Assembly: GCA_003667245.1 (NCBI GenBank) | Contig: RCNN01000055.1 | Coordinates: forward strand, 16,081-80,080 | Direction: 5' to 3' | DNA from: Heterostelium multicystogenum | Taxonomy: Eukaryota; Evosea; Eumycetozoa; Acytosteliales; Acytosteliaceae | Length of the DNA: 64,000 nt | Made by a program: the position numbers and the translations under genes | In this document: positions 37,215-48,347 of the stretch, piece after piece | Position numbering within the stretch: the first letter of the stretch is position 1 | Layout: every line of letters begins with the position of its first letter | Notes under the pieces: generated by a model | Told to the model about the DNA's origin: nothing | Database searches by the model: none | The model's input: only the letters and a program-made list of their open reading frames with translations

Positions 37215-37559
37215 ATGTTGTCACGTACTTTCAAATCATTGGTTCAAATTCAACGTCCAGTTATGGTCGCTGGTCAATCAACTATGATCCGTTCATTCTC
37301 TTCTGATCACCGTCTCTCAGAGAAGGAAGTCACCGACCGTATTGTCGATGTCATCTCAAAGTACGACAAGTGCGTCGGTAAGACTGTTTCCCCAACTGCC
37401 ACATTCAAGGAGCTCGATCTCGACAGTTTGGACAGTGCTGACATCTTGGTTGCTGTCGAAGAAGAGTTTGGAATCGAAATCCCAGACGAAGAAGTCGATA
37501 GAATCACCTCTGTAAAAGACACCATCGCCTACATTAGAAAGACCCCAACTGCCAAATAA
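37215..37559 (+). CDS. ndufab1: mitochondrial acyl carrier protein (complex I subunit NDUFAB1)
   Basis: 114-residue single-exon gene. Residues 1-29 (MLSRTFKSLVQIQRPVMVAG...IRSFSS) form a basic, Arg/Ser-rich mitochondrial presequence. The mature ACP fold has EVTDRIVDVISKYDKC, FKELDLDSLDSADILVAVEE and the IPDEEVDRITSVKD helix. The serine in DLDSLDSAD is the 4'-phosphopantetheine attachment site. Mitochondrial ACP carries acyl chains for lipoate and fatty-acid synthesis, supports Fe-S cluster assembly through LYR proteins and is a subunit of respiratory complex I. Length and spacing are normal; codon use is highly biased (ACC, GTC, AAG), suggesting high expression. Confidence 0.97.
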   Translation: MLSRTFKSLVQIQRPVMVAGQSTMIRSFSSDHRLSEKEVTDRIVDVISKYDKCVGKTVSPTATFKELDLDSLDSADILVAVEEEFGIEIPDEEVDRITSVKDTIAYIRKTPTAK

Positions 37560-37867
37560 ATAAATAGATCAACTAATATTAATAATAATCATATAAACAA
37601 CCAACGATGTTATAAACAAATCTATAAAAACTAAGCTATTAAACTAGTAGTAGTAAAGTAAATATTAAATTAATTTAAAAAACAATCATCTCATCCATAC
37701 AACTACAACAACAACATTCATAACTTATTCATCTAATTCATAATACATTCATTCATTCATTCATTCATACATTCATTGTTTTGGTTTGTTATGATCATTT
37801 AATTGATATGTTTTATTATATTATAATTTGATGCCTGATAGTTGTTATACTTATGATGTGATGTAGA

Positions 37868-40800
37868 TCAACTGTTTGCGCCTCTCCATAACCATTTTTT
37901 ACAGTTGTGTGATCCGCACAAGCATGGTATATCGTTACGATTTGTATTTTTCTTTGAGTTGTTTTTCGGAAGTTGGTATTTGTAATCAAAACATAACTCT
38001 TCTCCTCTCTTGATTGGTTTTTATACTAAAGAACATGAATCTCAAAAATCTTGGATCTTCTGCGTTATGAAACATCTATGTAACAAACAATTACAGTTAA
38101 TTGAGGTGTCGAGTATTGCTATAGTTGAATAGTGTTGTACTTACGATGACTTTGATATTGGGATCACAAGAATGATTGATGAACCTAGCTTCATTGCCAT
38201 ACTCTCTTGCATCGACGCAATATTCGATTTCTTGGCCAGGTACGATCATATCGTAGAGGTAGCTCAGTCTCTCCCTATCGTATTCCTTGCCACGTCGCTC
38301 TCCTTCGTCTGATGTGATGATTTCACCGACATACTCGGTCACAAAAGTGCGCTCTGGGATGTCTACGAGTGTTCGTAGTCCCCAACCCTTTATAGGAGCC
38401 TTGAACAGCTCAACTGGATACTTCTGTCCGTATTGAATGACACGATTGCCGCAGCTTTTTCGGCAGCTGCACTTGTGACCGCACTCGTCAACGATGACAT
38501 CACTTTCAATGATCTCGAGTCGCAACTTTTTGTCTTCGTAGTTCTTTCCCTGTTGCAGACACTCACAATTCTTGATGTTCCAGGGTGCGTGACAATCTCC
38601 GACGCAAGAGCAACCACTCTGAAATTCTTTGACATCGACGTCAGGGTCCAAGAGAGTGAAGCTTTTGCTGATCCACGTAAACTCTTCGAGCGGTTGAGTG
38701 TCGACTTCGTTCTTGGCCGCCAAGTGGAATTCCAGATGTCCCTTGGAGATGTTGGGATGCTCCCAAAATACCTGTTTTCCACTGATGTTACTGTGATATT
38801 TATTGTTGATATCAAATGTTGTTGATCCAAGGAGGAAGCTCTCTCGATTGCTCTTTGGAGGCATCTTTGCTCGCAGTGTATTGGCTGGCGACGTCGCACT
38901 ATAGGATTCTCTTTTCTTTTTTCTTGGCAAATCATTATTGAAATTTTCAGGTTGTTCTTCTTGGTTAATATCGTTGGACAACTCTTCAGAGTTGGGCAGC
39001 GAACTTATGTGTATATTAATTTTCTTTTGCAGTGTGCCCAAGAGTTCTTTAAAGTCGTGTGGCGTCTTAAGTTCATTTGGACCCAGCCCAAATTGTTTCC
39101 TAAAGTTGGATATTGTCTTGATATCCTTTGATCTCAAAATATTGAATGGTTCTGATTTCTAAAGAATAAAAGTATTAGAAGAGTGTACATGGATTGAAGC
39201 GTACAATGATAGAGGATAGTATGTACATACAAAAATATCCAAGAAGATTGATCTTGTATACTCGATGTCTCTATTGAGGATGATTGAGATTGCGCATATG
39301 ATGAAGTTTTTGAAGGGCTCAGTCTCTTGTTTCGATAAGTCATAGTATTTACGGATGAGATTCACCTCGAGTTTGCTCTTTGGCTTTTGACCAGTAATCT
39401 CTCGCCAGGCCTTCCAGTGGGTGTCATTGTAATCCTCTTTTAGCTTCGCTGAAATTCTTGGTGTAATAAATGAAATTGTATTATAAAAGTTGTTTTTGTA
39501 ATCGATTGACTCGTCATGCTGTTCTATAATAATCGTGGCAAGACTGTTGAAACATCATTGATGTTATTACTGCTCGATAAAGGTGGTGAAGAATAGGTTG
39601 ATTTTGAGGTTGTAGTTGTTTGTAGTGGGTGGTCGTAGTGGTTGGGGATGTCGGTTCTTCTGTGTCGGTAGTTGTTGTCGGTGGGCTTTCAATATTTTCA
39701 AATGTTTGTGGAGAACTGGGCTCTATGATGGTGTCATCGATTTCTTTGTCATCATCAGTACTGGACTCGGTTTCATCATCATCTGTCGAATTCAAAGATG
39801 ACTTAAAGCTGAGGAGAATCGCGTCAAGATTATTCGTTGGTAAGGGAATTGCTATATTAAAAACTGGTTTATCTTCATCTCCACTGCTTTCATCAACTGG
39901 AATCGATCTCCATACTGTTGGTTTCATATTTTGTTGTTGATGTTGATATCGGGATTGTCATTTACATTTTCAGCAACTGAGCTATCCGTTCTAATATTGT
40001 CATTGTTAGCCTTGTTGTTTTTGTTGTTGTTTTCGTCTGGATATTTTATAGTGTTGTTGGTAACGGTATTTAGATTTATGAGATTCCTTGATTGTAGGTA
40101 CAGCTGATTGAATATATTCTCAACTGAAACAAGTAATCTGATTTGGATTGCGAGTTGACAAATGTACTCTTTTCAATCATCTGACTGTATTCCTTGATTC
40201 TATCTTCGCCCCCATCCAATTGGCATATAATATTCACACATAAACTGATCCAGCTGTGCTTTCATTTGCTCCCGATGCTTCGGTTCGATCAATGATTTTG
40301 CATTGTCAATATCGTCCTATATTATCCTTCTCAGTTGCACTCTTCTTTCTTTCTGTTGTGATGACTGATTTTACATTGGCACCAGTAGCACTAGCAACGC
40401 TGCTTCCACTGCCACTGCTGCCATTGCTCTTAGTAAGAGCATTCAGCTTGGTGTTTAGATCAATGAATCTCTCTTTTCGGTGGTCTATTAGTTTCTCGAG
40501 ATCCACAAGTTTGTTGATGATTTTGTTCCGTCTGTTTACCAGTTCTTTAAGTTCAATCGGAAAATTGTCCACCTCCAACTTGATGCTTGCAATATCTTGA
40601 CTACTAATATCATTACCATTGCTTCTAGATTTGTTATTGATGTTGTTGTTGTTGTTGTTCATCCCTATATCTATTACTCCATTTCCATTTATGTTTGAGC
40701 CGTTGATGCTGCCGGCGATGGCGGTATGAGAGTTCAGCTTTGATTCGGCAAGAATTCTCTTCAGAGCAACTAAGTAGCCATCATAGTCTGGATTAAACAA

Positions 40801-40893
40801 GGATTCAGGGTCGATATGTGCATTGCGCGCCAATTCTTTTGCCATTTCTATTTGGTGGTCGTTGATTTCAATTGTCGATCGTTTCTCAAGCAA
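37868..40893 (-). CDS. SUV39-type SET-domain histone lysine methyltransferase
   Basis: Chromatin methyltransferase, likely for histone H3K9. The C-terminus is diagnostic: a pre-SET Cys cluster (GCSCVGDCHAPWNIKNCECL, DECGHKCSCRKSCGNRV), SET motifs KGWGLRTLVDIPERTFVTEY and VGEI, then YCVDAREYGNEARFINHSCDPN. After a 69-nt intron (38144-38076, GTAAGT...CATAG) follow ELCFDYKY and the post-SET CLCGSHNCKKWLW, ending at TGA 37868. A further intron at 39159-39230 joins SIFLDIF to KSEPFNILRSK. Upstream parts hold FNIAIPLPTNNLDAILLS, Asp/Thr-rich linkers and a coiled segment (LVNRRNKIINKLVDLEKLI), running to about 40930. Several frame changes (about 37975, 39540, 39950, 40215, 40310) and an uncertain start leave open whether the N-terminal third is a separate gene. 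Dictyostelium SuvA is the obvious relative. Confidence 0.88.
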
Positions 40894-41405
40894 TTGTTTG
40901 ATAACTGTTGAGAACGTTACTTTCCATCTATGGTGAAGGCATGCAAATCGGTTTAAGCGACACTATTCAATCTGTACAGTATAATCCAAAGCAAACTCCT
41001 ATCGTCAAACCACAATGCAATTGCGCTATAGCCTAGTACACAGCAGCAACACAACTACATATATTTCCGACAGTGAGTTTACTTGCTCCACAGTTGTTCA
41101 AATCTATTATATAATCAATCTATCTCCAGGCTAACTAGTTATCTAACTAACTAACTTAGCATAGTTTCCAAGTATAAGCTTCCAACAAACTCAATATGTT
41201 GGATTTAAACGAATAGGACGACCAACTTCACCCCAAAAAAAAATGAAAAATTCCAGCATGTCAATTTCATAATTTCACACCGACAAATGAAGTCTGACAT
41301 CTATCAATCGATCCTTATACTTGTCTATCTATCTAGTTATCTATCTGTCTATCTACTTCTGGGGAATTTCATTTAGTCAATCGAGCTAATAATACTGCTA
41401 CTACA

Positions 41406-41986
41406 ATGGCTACAGCTACTACAAATGTATGTTGTTATGATATTGTGAACTAAACATACATCAATCTAATTCGATTATTGTTTAAATATAATATAGCAAG
41501 CAGATCTGTCAAATATAGCTTTGGTAAAATGAACAACAACAACAGCCAGAGACAATTGAACAACCAGAGTCGATAAAGAGACTAATGGAATATATGGATA
41601 GAGATGTGGCTGTGGGTATAGTTGGTGGAAGAGTGATCAAGGGTAAATTTACCTGTTTTGATAAGCAAGAGAATATTTTGCTGTCGAACGCACACGAGGA
41701 GCTATTCAATGAAGAAAAGTATCAAGAGTATCTCGAAAAGAAAATGATAGCCGACCAAACTATTCCGGAAAGTGAAAGAACTCAGCCAATCACACCAAAC
41801 AACAAAGGCAGAAAAGAGTTGGGTTATATCATCGTGCCAATGAAGTATGTTACTTCTTGCAGAATATCAAAAAAGCCTGCTGAAAAACAAAGCGCAGTCA
41901 TCAATAGCATAGATAATAATAGTACTCAGACACAACCACAGCAAACAGCAACATCAACAACAACAACAACAACAACCTCAAACTAA
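41406..41986 (+). CDS. naa38: NatC auxiliary subunit NAA38 (Sm-like protein)
   Basis: Sm-fold subunit of the NatC N-terminal acetyltransferase (with NAA30 and NAA35), cytosolic. Exons 41406-41426 (MATATTN) and 41497-41986, joined by a 70-nt GTATGT...TATAG intron. The Sm1 motif reads VAVGIVGGRVIKGKFTCFDK followed by QENILLSNAHEEL. The Sm2 motif is GYIIVPMKYVTSC, with the insert between them longer than usual. The Lys/Glu loop (YQEYLEKKMIADQTIPESER) and Thr/Gln tail are lineage-specific. One frame change at the AAAA run near 41527 (one extra base) lets exon 2 read ALV-NEQQQQPETIEQPESI into the Sm domain. LSM8 or another LSm is possible, but the absence of the LSm-specific RNA-binding Asn in the usual setting and the insertion fit NAA38 better. 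Confidence 0.75.
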
Positions 41987-42600
41987 CAACTAAATAGCAT
42001 CCTTACTAAAGTGAAGGATCGAATTCACATGTATATCTCTATCAATATTGATAGTACAAATGATATATCTACTTAAGCAATAAAGAAATGATCATTCTCG
42101 GGGAGATCATACAAAAATACATTTTTATTAAAAAAAACACACTAATTCTAATGATAACATTGGGTTAGATTTCTTTCTGATCACTTCGCCTATTTAATTT
42201 ATTTTATCGTTGTGGTAAAACATCTTTCAGACTTCCAAGACATTGAGATTTGGAGAACCTCTTCTTGTTTGGGTTTGCCATGTACACTTAAAATTAAAAA
42301 GAGGATAAGAATTGTGTTGGTGAGTTTTTTTGTCCAAAGTATGTTAGAAGAAAAGTCTTCTAAGTGAAGAATACTGGATCATAAAAATAAGTAGATTTTT
42401 GACTAAATCAGGAAAAACCTTGGGTTTTCTTAATGAAACAATTAATGATGTATTTTGATTTATTTAAGGGATGTCCTTAGTCATCAATTTTCTCTTTTTC
42501 TTTTATCATTGTAAGATCTTAAAATATACCATATCTTCTCTGATAACTTTTGAAAACCCACTAGTTACTCCCACATTGTTTTATTTATGTTTTAACCAAA
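41987..42600. other. intergenic, nothing recognised
   Basis: AT-rich 3' flank of NAA38 leading into the transposon island. No ORF, RNA or repeat that I can support. Confidence 0.6.
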
Positions 42601-42604
42601 TGGA

Positions 42605-42720
42605 TGTTTATTTATGGTAGGGTTTAGAAGCCTAGAGAAAGTGGGCTTCTTTTTTTTTTTTTTTTGTTTTTTTTGTTATAACCATACAGTTGTTTATTTA
42701 AGGTAGGGTTTAGAAGCCTA
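42605..42720. repeat. 30-bp direct repeat pair around a poly-T tract
   Basis: Two copies of a 30-bp word beginning TGTTTATTTA and ending AGAAGCCTA, at 42605-42634 and 42691-42720, identical but for one base (T or A at position 11). The 56 bases between them are largely a T-run (starting near 42650). This may be the tail repeat or the target duplication of a small retroelement. Confidence 0.85.
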
Positions 42721-42968
42721 CAGATTTCTTTTTACAACCACAGGCCGGTTGTGATGACCATCATTTTATAGAGGCATGACTGCCTATTATTATTTGGAGC
42801 AAGGTGTTTCAACAGTGGACTGTTAAGTATTTCGAAGCGACAGAAGATTTTAAGAGTACACCAATGGTTTACGTAGTTGAGGGCTTCGCTTGTCAATTTA
42901 CATATTCTTCATGGCGGGATGGTATCATACAGACTTGAAAGTACATGGGTTCACTGGAAGTGTATGGG

Positions 42969-43064
42969 GAAAAACTGGAAAACCCGGGATTCGAACCCAC
43001 GACCCAAGGCGTCACAAGCAGACTACCATACCACATCAGCTATTCTGCCTTGGGAGCCCATCCC

Positions 43065-43103
<39 letters not shown>
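42969..43103 (-). mobile_element. tRNA-like Pol III unit next to (T)36, SINE-like
   Basis: On the minus strand, a poly-A stretch (36 T on the plus strand, 43068-43103) is followed by TAGCTGATGTGG (10 of 12 positions of the A-box consensus), then a perfect B box GGGTTCGAATCCC, then a T5 terminator (plus-strand AAAAA at 42970-42974). A full cloverleaf does not form: the acceptor and anticodon stems do not pair. It is therefore a tRNA-derived pseudogene or SINE head, closest in feel to tRNA-His. The plus-strand ORFs here containing RDSNPRP are the familiar antisense-tRNA artefact. Confidence 0.5.
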
Positions 43104-43106
<3 letters not shown>

Positions 43107-43255
43107 CATCCAGGTGATCATAATTTATTAATTAAATAATAAATGGTGAGGGTCAGAACCTCACAGTGTTCTATATATATATTCACGACACAAAGGGACA
43201 GTCGTGATTGTCCGAAATACTTTTTTTTTTTTTTTTCATTTTTCCCGTTTTCCTG

Positions 43256-44490
43256 TTTTTTTTTTTTTTTTTTTTTTGTTTTGTATTCATATCCAAATGA
43301 AATATTAATCTATAAATGAACGCGGAAGCACCAGATTGGGGATATCGCAACCAGAGATGGTGAAAATGTTCCAGTCTTTTTTGAACTCATTGATAGCAAC
43401 GGTGGTGGCTGGTTCAGCAGTGCCTTTGGAAGTCAGCGATAAACAGAGCTTATGGTAATTTATTGCAACCAAGTTTTTATAGTACTTGCTTGACAACTTA
43501 GGAATGTTAGTGAAGTCAAGTGTCTTATCACCATACAGATTGTTGGACACCACTCTCCATATGGCTCTGATTATGCACGCGGTTAAATGCAGGAACGGCA
43601 GTTTGGTTCTCTTACCTGATTTGGTATTTTATAAAAGAGATGTTAGTGATAGACCAGTTTAGGAGATTGTAACCGCAATATCTTCTATATTGATTCTTGA
43701 TTTTTGATAGTAAAGTTAACCCAAAAAGAGCAATGCAACCAAAGAAATAATGGTCATATGGCTTTGAGTCTATTGAAAGACCACACAGGACACAGTTATG
43801 CTCTTCCCTGAGATGGTTAATGGGGAGAGCGTGGGCGAAGAAACGGAATATAACGTCCCGACAGGCCGGACCTTTGATTTTGGCTATGTTCTTGAACTGC
43901 TCATCAAAAGAGAATCTAGTCAGCAGGGAAATGGTACTTTGACCATCAGTTCTTCTGATGTAAGGATGATCCTTCTTAAACAACTTCCCGTAGATTTCAC
44001 TGAGGCTAGGGAGTTCATTGCTTGGGAGGCGTATAGGGGAACCATGTCGAGTGTTTGAGGCTAGTTTGTCTCTAAACTCAAGCCAGGGAAGATAATAAGA
44101 CTTAACGACGATGGGAAGGTCATCAACGTTGATTTTTTAGGCCTTGAGGTCGGCTACGAGGTTTTTCCAATTTTTGAAATAACCAAAGTTTTTGTCCGAA
44201 CCAAGGACTCTGTTGAAAACCCATATTTTATAGGCCTTCGATCTGAGACTAAGGTCAAAGAGGTTAAAACCACCAACCTCCCAAGGGAAGCAAGACCGGT
44301 CGGAGGCCATTAAAGTTATGAAATTTGAAGATACAATCCTAGAGGAAGAGAAAAACCAATTAATCAGTTTGTTTAATTTTGTAAAATCTTCGTCCGACGG
44401 AGACTCCAGGTAGAGATGATAGAAGAGCTTAGGCAAAACATATGAGTTAATGATGGCCGACCTAGCCCTAAGGGTTAGTGATCCCAGCTC
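43256..44490 (-). mobile_element. 5'-truncated non-LTR retrotransposon, TRE3-like
   Basis: Remnant of the 3' part of a LINE-type polyprotein on the minus strand. Fragments in order read RARSAIINSYVLPKLFYHLY, EVGGFNLFDLSLRSKAYKIW, the stretch FPSLSEIYGKLFKKDHPYIR and RDVIFRFFAHALPINHLREE, then a zinc-knuckle (CVLCGLSIDSKPYDHYFFGC) typical of the region after reverse transcriptase in dictyostelid TRE elements. The frame is broken by stops at 44137 and 43612. The RT core and ORF1 are absent, so it is 5'-truncated. A 22-T tract at 43256-43277 on the plus strand is the likely poly-A tail; further T tracts (43221-43236, 43068-43103) complicate the exact end. Its 5' end is about 50 bp downstream of tRNA-Pro and in the same orientation, the placement typical of TRE3. 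Confidence 0.8.
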
Positions 44491-44540
44491 CAGTTTTCAT
44501 TTTAAATATCGCATGCGGTAAAATTAATAAAATTAAATTT

Positions 44541-44611
44541 GGGCTCCACCGGGAATCGAACCCAGACCACTACCACCCAAAGGTAGTATTGTACCATTCA
44601 ACTATGGAGCC
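44541..44611 (-). tRNA. tRNA-Pro (TGG)
   Basis: 71-nt cloverleaf, no intron. Acceptor GGCTCCA pairs perfectly with TGGAGCC; discriminator C as in other eukaryotic Pro tRNAs. Anticodon stem CTACC/GGTAG with loop TTTGGGT gives anticodon TGG. The T arm contains GGGTTCGATTCCC (B box). A non-LTR retroelement remnant lies about 50 bp beyond its 3' end. Confidence 0.95.
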
Positions 44612-46119
44612 AATGATAAAATTTTGATTATTTCTTTTCTTTAAAAATTAAAAAACCTATTTTTATTTGTTCCAAAAATCATTGAAAACCACTCATAACA
44701 CAATAATTATGAGTGGTAATTTAAGAAATATTTGTTTCTTTACATGCTAATGACAAATAATAACTTAAAAATCTAATTTTAGATTTGGTGATTTCAATCA
44801 AAATGGAGCTCACTCATAGGAGTACGATTGTTCCTAACTTTGGCACACAACATTGTTAACGTGGTTGATTGAAAAACAAAAAAAATTTGATTAATTCTTG
44901 AACGGTTATTTTTCGATGTCCTCAAAATCTAATATTGTTTGGAGATTTGATCAATCTTTTTATTTTTGAGAATGATTTTTTGAAATTGTGTTACCAATGA
45001 GGAAGAAGACGAAAGCTGACACCGATCAACTCTGCCATTAACAAATGAAATAATGCGAAAGCATCAAGAAATTCATATGAACCTTATGGAGGAATTCGTA
45101 GAGACTGTTCTGTTGGCTGTTGATCAGTTTGTTTTTTTTGAAATTCAATCAACCAATCAAAAAACTTTCATTCAGTTAATCCAATTCAAAACCACAACAC
45201 TCCACTTTTAGTGGTGTGTGATTCAGATCAAGCAGCAGCTTCCTTCTTCTCACCCACCAATCTTAAATAATACAATGAAAGAAAGTGTTTAGTGATAAAC
45301 CACAACCACACAAACGAGTCCAATCGTGTGTTCACCTACAAATCAGCGATGGTCTTTCTCCCCAACAACAACACAGCTGTGATTAATTGATAAATTAATG
45401 CAAAATACATATATGTACATATAGCAGGCGTTTCTCTGGCTGGCAAATAGGAATGAGTTATGAAGTTAGGTTGCATTCCTCAGTAACCATACCAAAACTA
45501 CAAAAATACCCTTTTTCTTCACCTTCTCTTGCTTTACCAAACCCCCACCCAACCAGAATCAATAACCCTTCTTGCTTTCATACCACAAGTCACCTAATTT
45601 TCCAAATGTGACAAAACAAAAGGTTAAATATATCAATGAACCATGTATGTGATACTTGATGAGATATATATCTTGGAGCTCTGCAATCAACCACATAACC
45701 CCCGTTACCTCTTGTCCTTATACGCACCTCCTCCCCTCAATAACTCAAAATTTCAAACTAATTATTTAGTGTAATGATCACGATTCTCACTTTTTTTGTC
45801 AATCATAGTTTCTTATAAATTATTTTGGAAGGAAAGATATAAATACTAAAAAGTCTGAGATCAGTTTGAAAATCAAACTATTGCTACTACTACCACTACA
45901 ATCAAATAGATAATTAATTATCTAATAATAATTACTTATCTTGTAATAATATTTCTATCTGTATCACTACCTTATTTGTAACATAAATAAATTTTAAGAC
46001 ATCCAATTTTATTTATTCTTAACAATATCTTTATCATCTATCTCAACATCCAAATCAAAACTTATCGATTAGTTCTTAGTTTTATCTCTACCATAACAAT
46101 TGTTAAATTATTTCCAAAA
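44612..46119. other. intergenic region with one structured island
   Basis: 1.5-kb spacer upstream of the membrane-protein gene. It includes a structured island at 45024-45139 (listed separately) and a probable TATA-containing promoter near 45838 (TATAAATA). No coding sequence recognised. Confidence 0.6.
45024..45139 (+). ncRNA. possible structured RNA ending in a T-run (candidate)
   Basis: GATCAAC (45024) pairs perfectly with GTTGATC (45119-45125), extended by GCCA/TGGC across a small internal loop. Inside lies ATGC-GAAA-GCAT (45053-45064), a GNRA tetraloop hairpin. An 8-T run at 45132-45139 follows directly, as in Pol III terminators. No A/B boxes or DUSE found, so this remains a weak candidate. 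Confidence 0.25.
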
Positions 46120-48255
46120 ATGAAACAAATTATTTTATTGGTTTGTATCTTTCTCTCACTTAGTAGTGCAGGTGAAATCAGTTGGATCAACAATCCAAAT
46201 CAATACAGTTTCTTTACCCCATCCAATTGGAACCAACAAAGAACACCAATTGCCGATGATGATGTAGCCATCACATCCAACAATTCCTACGTCTATGTCA
46301 ATAACGGTGCCTCCTATTTTAACTCTCTCAACTTTGATACCCCTAAAAACGGTACCATGGTTATCTCTGGCTCCGGTAAAATCTCAACCAATAGCGCCAA
46401 TTTGGGCCAGTCCACTACCCTTTACATTGACTCTTCATTAAAGTCAGCTCCAGCTTTTCAATCCAATTTCACTACCACTCTCCAAGCTAAGTTACAGTTA
46501 AAGAATGGTTTGGTTGATACTCCCAATCTCAACCTTCTTTCTGCCAAAGTAGATTTAGGTAAGTTCAAATCTCCCAGATTAATCTTATAATCTTTACTAA
46601 TCTGAATTTCTACAATAGTTAGTGGTAATCAAAAGATTAATTCCAACTTTATTACTCTCGAAAATACTAAAATCCAACAAGTTGCTTCATCCACCGAAAT
46701 TAAAAATGCTGCCAGATTCATTGGATCCAATTTAGAATCCCTTAGTTCAGTCTTAAACTCAATGGTAATTAATCACTTCCTTTTTATAAACCTTTAACTT
46801 TACTAATATTTAAATGTAATTTCAGAATACTGGAGTTGTTTCAACTATCCATGCATCAAATCTCACTTTTACTAGCTCCTCATTCCAAACTGACAACTAT
46901 TTGGTTTTCGAAACCTCAAAGATAAAATTAACTTCATCTGCTTTGAGCTTCCGTAGTTTAAGCATGATCGATGGTGGTATTTTCACAGCTGAGGCCTCTT
47001 CTGTTACTTTTGACAAAGTATTCCACACCCAAAGTACAAATACTGTTACTTTAAAGAAATTCTCTTCCATTCAAAGCTCAGTTGGTGCCGACTTTGTTGC
47101 CTCCTACAAATCATCTATTTACTTGGAGAATATTATTCTCATGATGAGAGGAAAGTTCGTTCTCAGAGACAATGCTGTTTTGAGCTTCGGTGGTCTTGTT
47201 CTTCCATTGACTCCAATTAAGATCTCTGTCAATGATAATGCCAAGGTCCAATACAAGGGTCTTTTCCCCTTCCTCTTCAACTCTAACAACATTGTTTCAG
47301 ACCAATCTGATATTTCATCTGAAGCTTCTCAAGCCATCCAGAATGGAGAAGTCTCAACATTAACTTTTGAATTAAATGTAAGTAATTTTACAAACTTTTC
47401 ATGGAAAGAGTAAAAGATCTAATTATCAAATCAATATAGGGTAACTCTCAATTTGAATCCGATCAAAACTTGAATAATGTTAACATTATTAGCGGTGAAA
47501 ACAGCTCTGTTAAGCTTGTAAGTACTAAACACAAGTTGAATAACCAAAAATAACTATGGAAATTAATATGTGCTTTATTTTAGTCCAATCTTGTGTTGAC
47601 CAACTCAACTGTTGTTAGTTCCAACGGAATAGTTATCAATTCAAACATTGTATTGAATGATTCAACCATTTCAGGTGATATTGTAAACACTGGAAGTATC
47701 TCTGGAAGTGGTGTTATCTCTGGTGATCTCGAAAACCAAGGTACCATTGGTTCTCTCCAGTCAGTCTCCAAGATTGTTGTTGATGGTTCTATCAACTCTA
47801 CTCCAAACAGCAAGATTGAAATCCTTGTTAACTCCAACTCAGACTACACTCAAATCCATGTTGGACAATCATTGTCTCTCGCTGATGGTGTTATTGTTAT
47901 CAAAGTCGGCAGCTCTGCAATTCTTGAGAACAATGAGTTTGAATTGATTACCTTTGGTAATGGACAACAAGCCCAAACCGAAAACATTTTAGTCGAATTT
48001 GAAAACAACCAACAAGTTAACTACACCTTGGAGTCAAGCGACCAATCTGTCTCCTTGAAGGTCAAGGTTCATGAGGAACCAGTCACCAAGAGCGTATTGT
48101 TTATCTCCTTGATGTCAGTTGGAGCTGGTATCTTGGCCATCACAGCTTTAGTCGCCGGTGTCCTCATCGTCAGAAACAAGAGAATCAAGTCCAAGCAAGC
48201 TAACAAAGGTGTCAAACTCGATGACAACAATAGTTCAGTCGATATTTCACAATAA
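46120..48255 (+). CDS. type I membrane protein, beta-repeat ectodomain
   Basis: Five exons, all in phase: 46120-46558, 46619-46764, 46826-47377, 47440-47517 and 47584-48255 (introns about 60 nt, GTAAGT/GTAATT to TAG/CAG), giving 628 residues with no frame problems. A signal peptide MKQIILLVCIFLSLSSAG opens the protein. The ectodomain is Ser/Thr/Asn-rich with recurring short beta repeats (SISGSGVISGDLENQGTIGS; SNGIVINSNIVLNDSTISGD), like a right-handed beta-helix or adhesin. One membrane helix (VLFISLMSVGAGILAITALV) is followed by a basic-to-acidic tail (RNKRIKSKQANKGVKLDD...VDISQ). It belongs to the style of dictyostelid adhesion/surface proteins; ligand and function are not known. Confidence 0.88.
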
Positions 48256-48347
48256 TAATAATAGTTAATAATCGTTACATTAATATTTAAAATAAATGAC
48301 AGTATCTTTTATTTTCCTACTTTTTTATAAATTAGTCCTGGATAACT

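Noticed and set aside
42877..43139. Overlapping plus-strand ORFs with RDSNPRP and poly-Phe
   Set aside because: Well-known artefact of reading a tRNA-like sequence antisense, continued into the 36-T tract.
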